From positions 83,467-147,466 of IMG/VR virus record IMGVR_UViG_3300010430_000005: DNA of 64,000 nucleotides. The stretch is one strand, 5' to 3'. The notes under the pieces are model-generated. The model was not told the origin of the DNA, ran no database searches, and saw only the letters and a program-made list of their open reading frames with translations. This document shows positions 63,766 through 64,000 of this stretch, one piece after another. The position numbers and the translations under genes are program-made. Within the stretch, counting starts at the first letter, position 1; every line of letters begins with the position of its first letter. The stretch comes from a virus.

Positions 63766-63794
63766 GTTTTTCTCCTTTCGAAAATCGTTTTATT

Positions 63795-63802
63795 TATTTA
63801 TA
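63795..63802 (-). promoter_or_regulatory. T4-type late promoter
   Basis: TATAAATA on the minus strand, about 29 bp before the ATG at 63765. Confidence 0.7.
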
Positions 63803-63865
63803 ACAAGAGCATTTTCGTGAATTTTAATACATAAATTTAATCCGCCGAATACGATTTTCTATGAT

Positions 63866-64000
63866 TTATAGGTTAATAGAGAAGAATTCTTCAGTTAGGT
63901 TTGCGTCTGCGCTAGTTAAGACTGCTGCTGTATCAGTTAAGATTGCTGCTGTATCAGTTAAGAATGCTGATGTGTTAGTTAAGACTGCCGGTGCATCAGT
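63866..64000 (-). CDS. C-terminal part of a repetitive protein, cut by the window edge
   Basis: 44 codons and TAA (63866-63868), read from the window edge leftwards. The visible part is heptad-like repeats LTDTAA[V/I/F], ending LTEEFFSINL. The gene starts beyond 64000. Position in the late block suggests a virion protein. The coding repeat is 21 bp. Confidence 0.65.
   Translation of the reverse strand, partial: TDAPAVLTNTSAFLTDTAAILTDTAAVLTSADANLTEEFFSINL
63918..64000 (-). repeat. 21-bp tandem repeat at the window edge
   Basis: Almost four units of the type CAGTTAAGACTGCTGCTGTAT on the plus strand, encoding LTDTAAV on the minus strand. The repeat probably continues beyond the window. Confidence 0.75.

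Overview
This window is part of the genome of a large, T4-like, contractile-tailed bacteriophage. The right third (minus strand, about 50.2-64 kb) is the T4 head-neck-tail core in its usual order. Read right to left it holds neck protein gp14, tail completion protein gp15, terminase gp16 and gp17, tail sheath gp18, tail tube gp19, portal gp20, prohead protease gp21, scaffold gp22 and major capsid protein gp23. These genes have T4-type late promoters (TATAAATA). The plus strand carries T4-type nucleic-acid genes: RNA ligase, DNA ligase, RNase H, PhoH, a Dda-like helicase, glutaredoxin and a RecB/Cas4-type exonuclease. A GapR (DUF2312) homologue, a family of alphaproteobacterial nucleoid proteins, suggests an alphaproteobacterial host. 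This host call is an inference from one gene.

Layout. From 0 to 28 kb there are dozens of small plus-strand accessory genes, densely packed with ATGA or TAATG overlaps and punctuated by sigma70-like promoters (TTGACA or TTTACA, 17 bp, TATAAT-like). Set among them are NAD+/ADP-ribose genes: a NadR-like enzyme at 1.0 kb, a NatV-like NMN adenylyltransferase-Nudix at 8.5 kb, a NADAR protein at 11.9 kb and a NadV phosphoribosyltransferase at 13.7 kb. Together they could rebuild NAD+ from nicotinamide or nicotinamide riboside and could remove ADP-ribose marks. This region also has four small exported proteins, two repeat-protein loci, an HNH endonuclease, and a GIY-YIG homing endonuclease gene sitting inside another gene. 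From 28 to 37 kb lies a nucleic-acid repair block with several tRNA-linked functions (CCA-adding enzyme, two PTH2-like proteins, a YqeY-like protein, RNA ligase) plus a cell-wall hydrolase and a glycosyltransferase. From 37 to 47.5 kb there are conserved T4-like middle and late genes. At 47.7-50.2 kb, where plus-strand and minus-strand transcription converge, sit a Vsr-type homing endonuclease and a GIY-YIG endonuclease. The latter is flanked by a duplicated 67-bp block that carries the terminator.

Two things stand out beyond gene content. First, several promoters are built so that one arm of a long perfect inverted repeat lies inside the promoter and the other arm lies over, or close to, the ribosome-binding site or start codon of the next gene. 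Only read-through transcripts would carry both arms. Second, roughly ten of the small genes between 3 and 27 kb appear broken by single-base frameshifts or an in-frame TGA, several of them in A or T homopolymers, while I see none among the larger genes from 28 to 64 kb. This could be real decay, programmed recoding (most credible at 3.36 kb), or indel error in the assembly. I saw no tRNA or rRNA gene, CRISPR array, integrase or insertion sequence.
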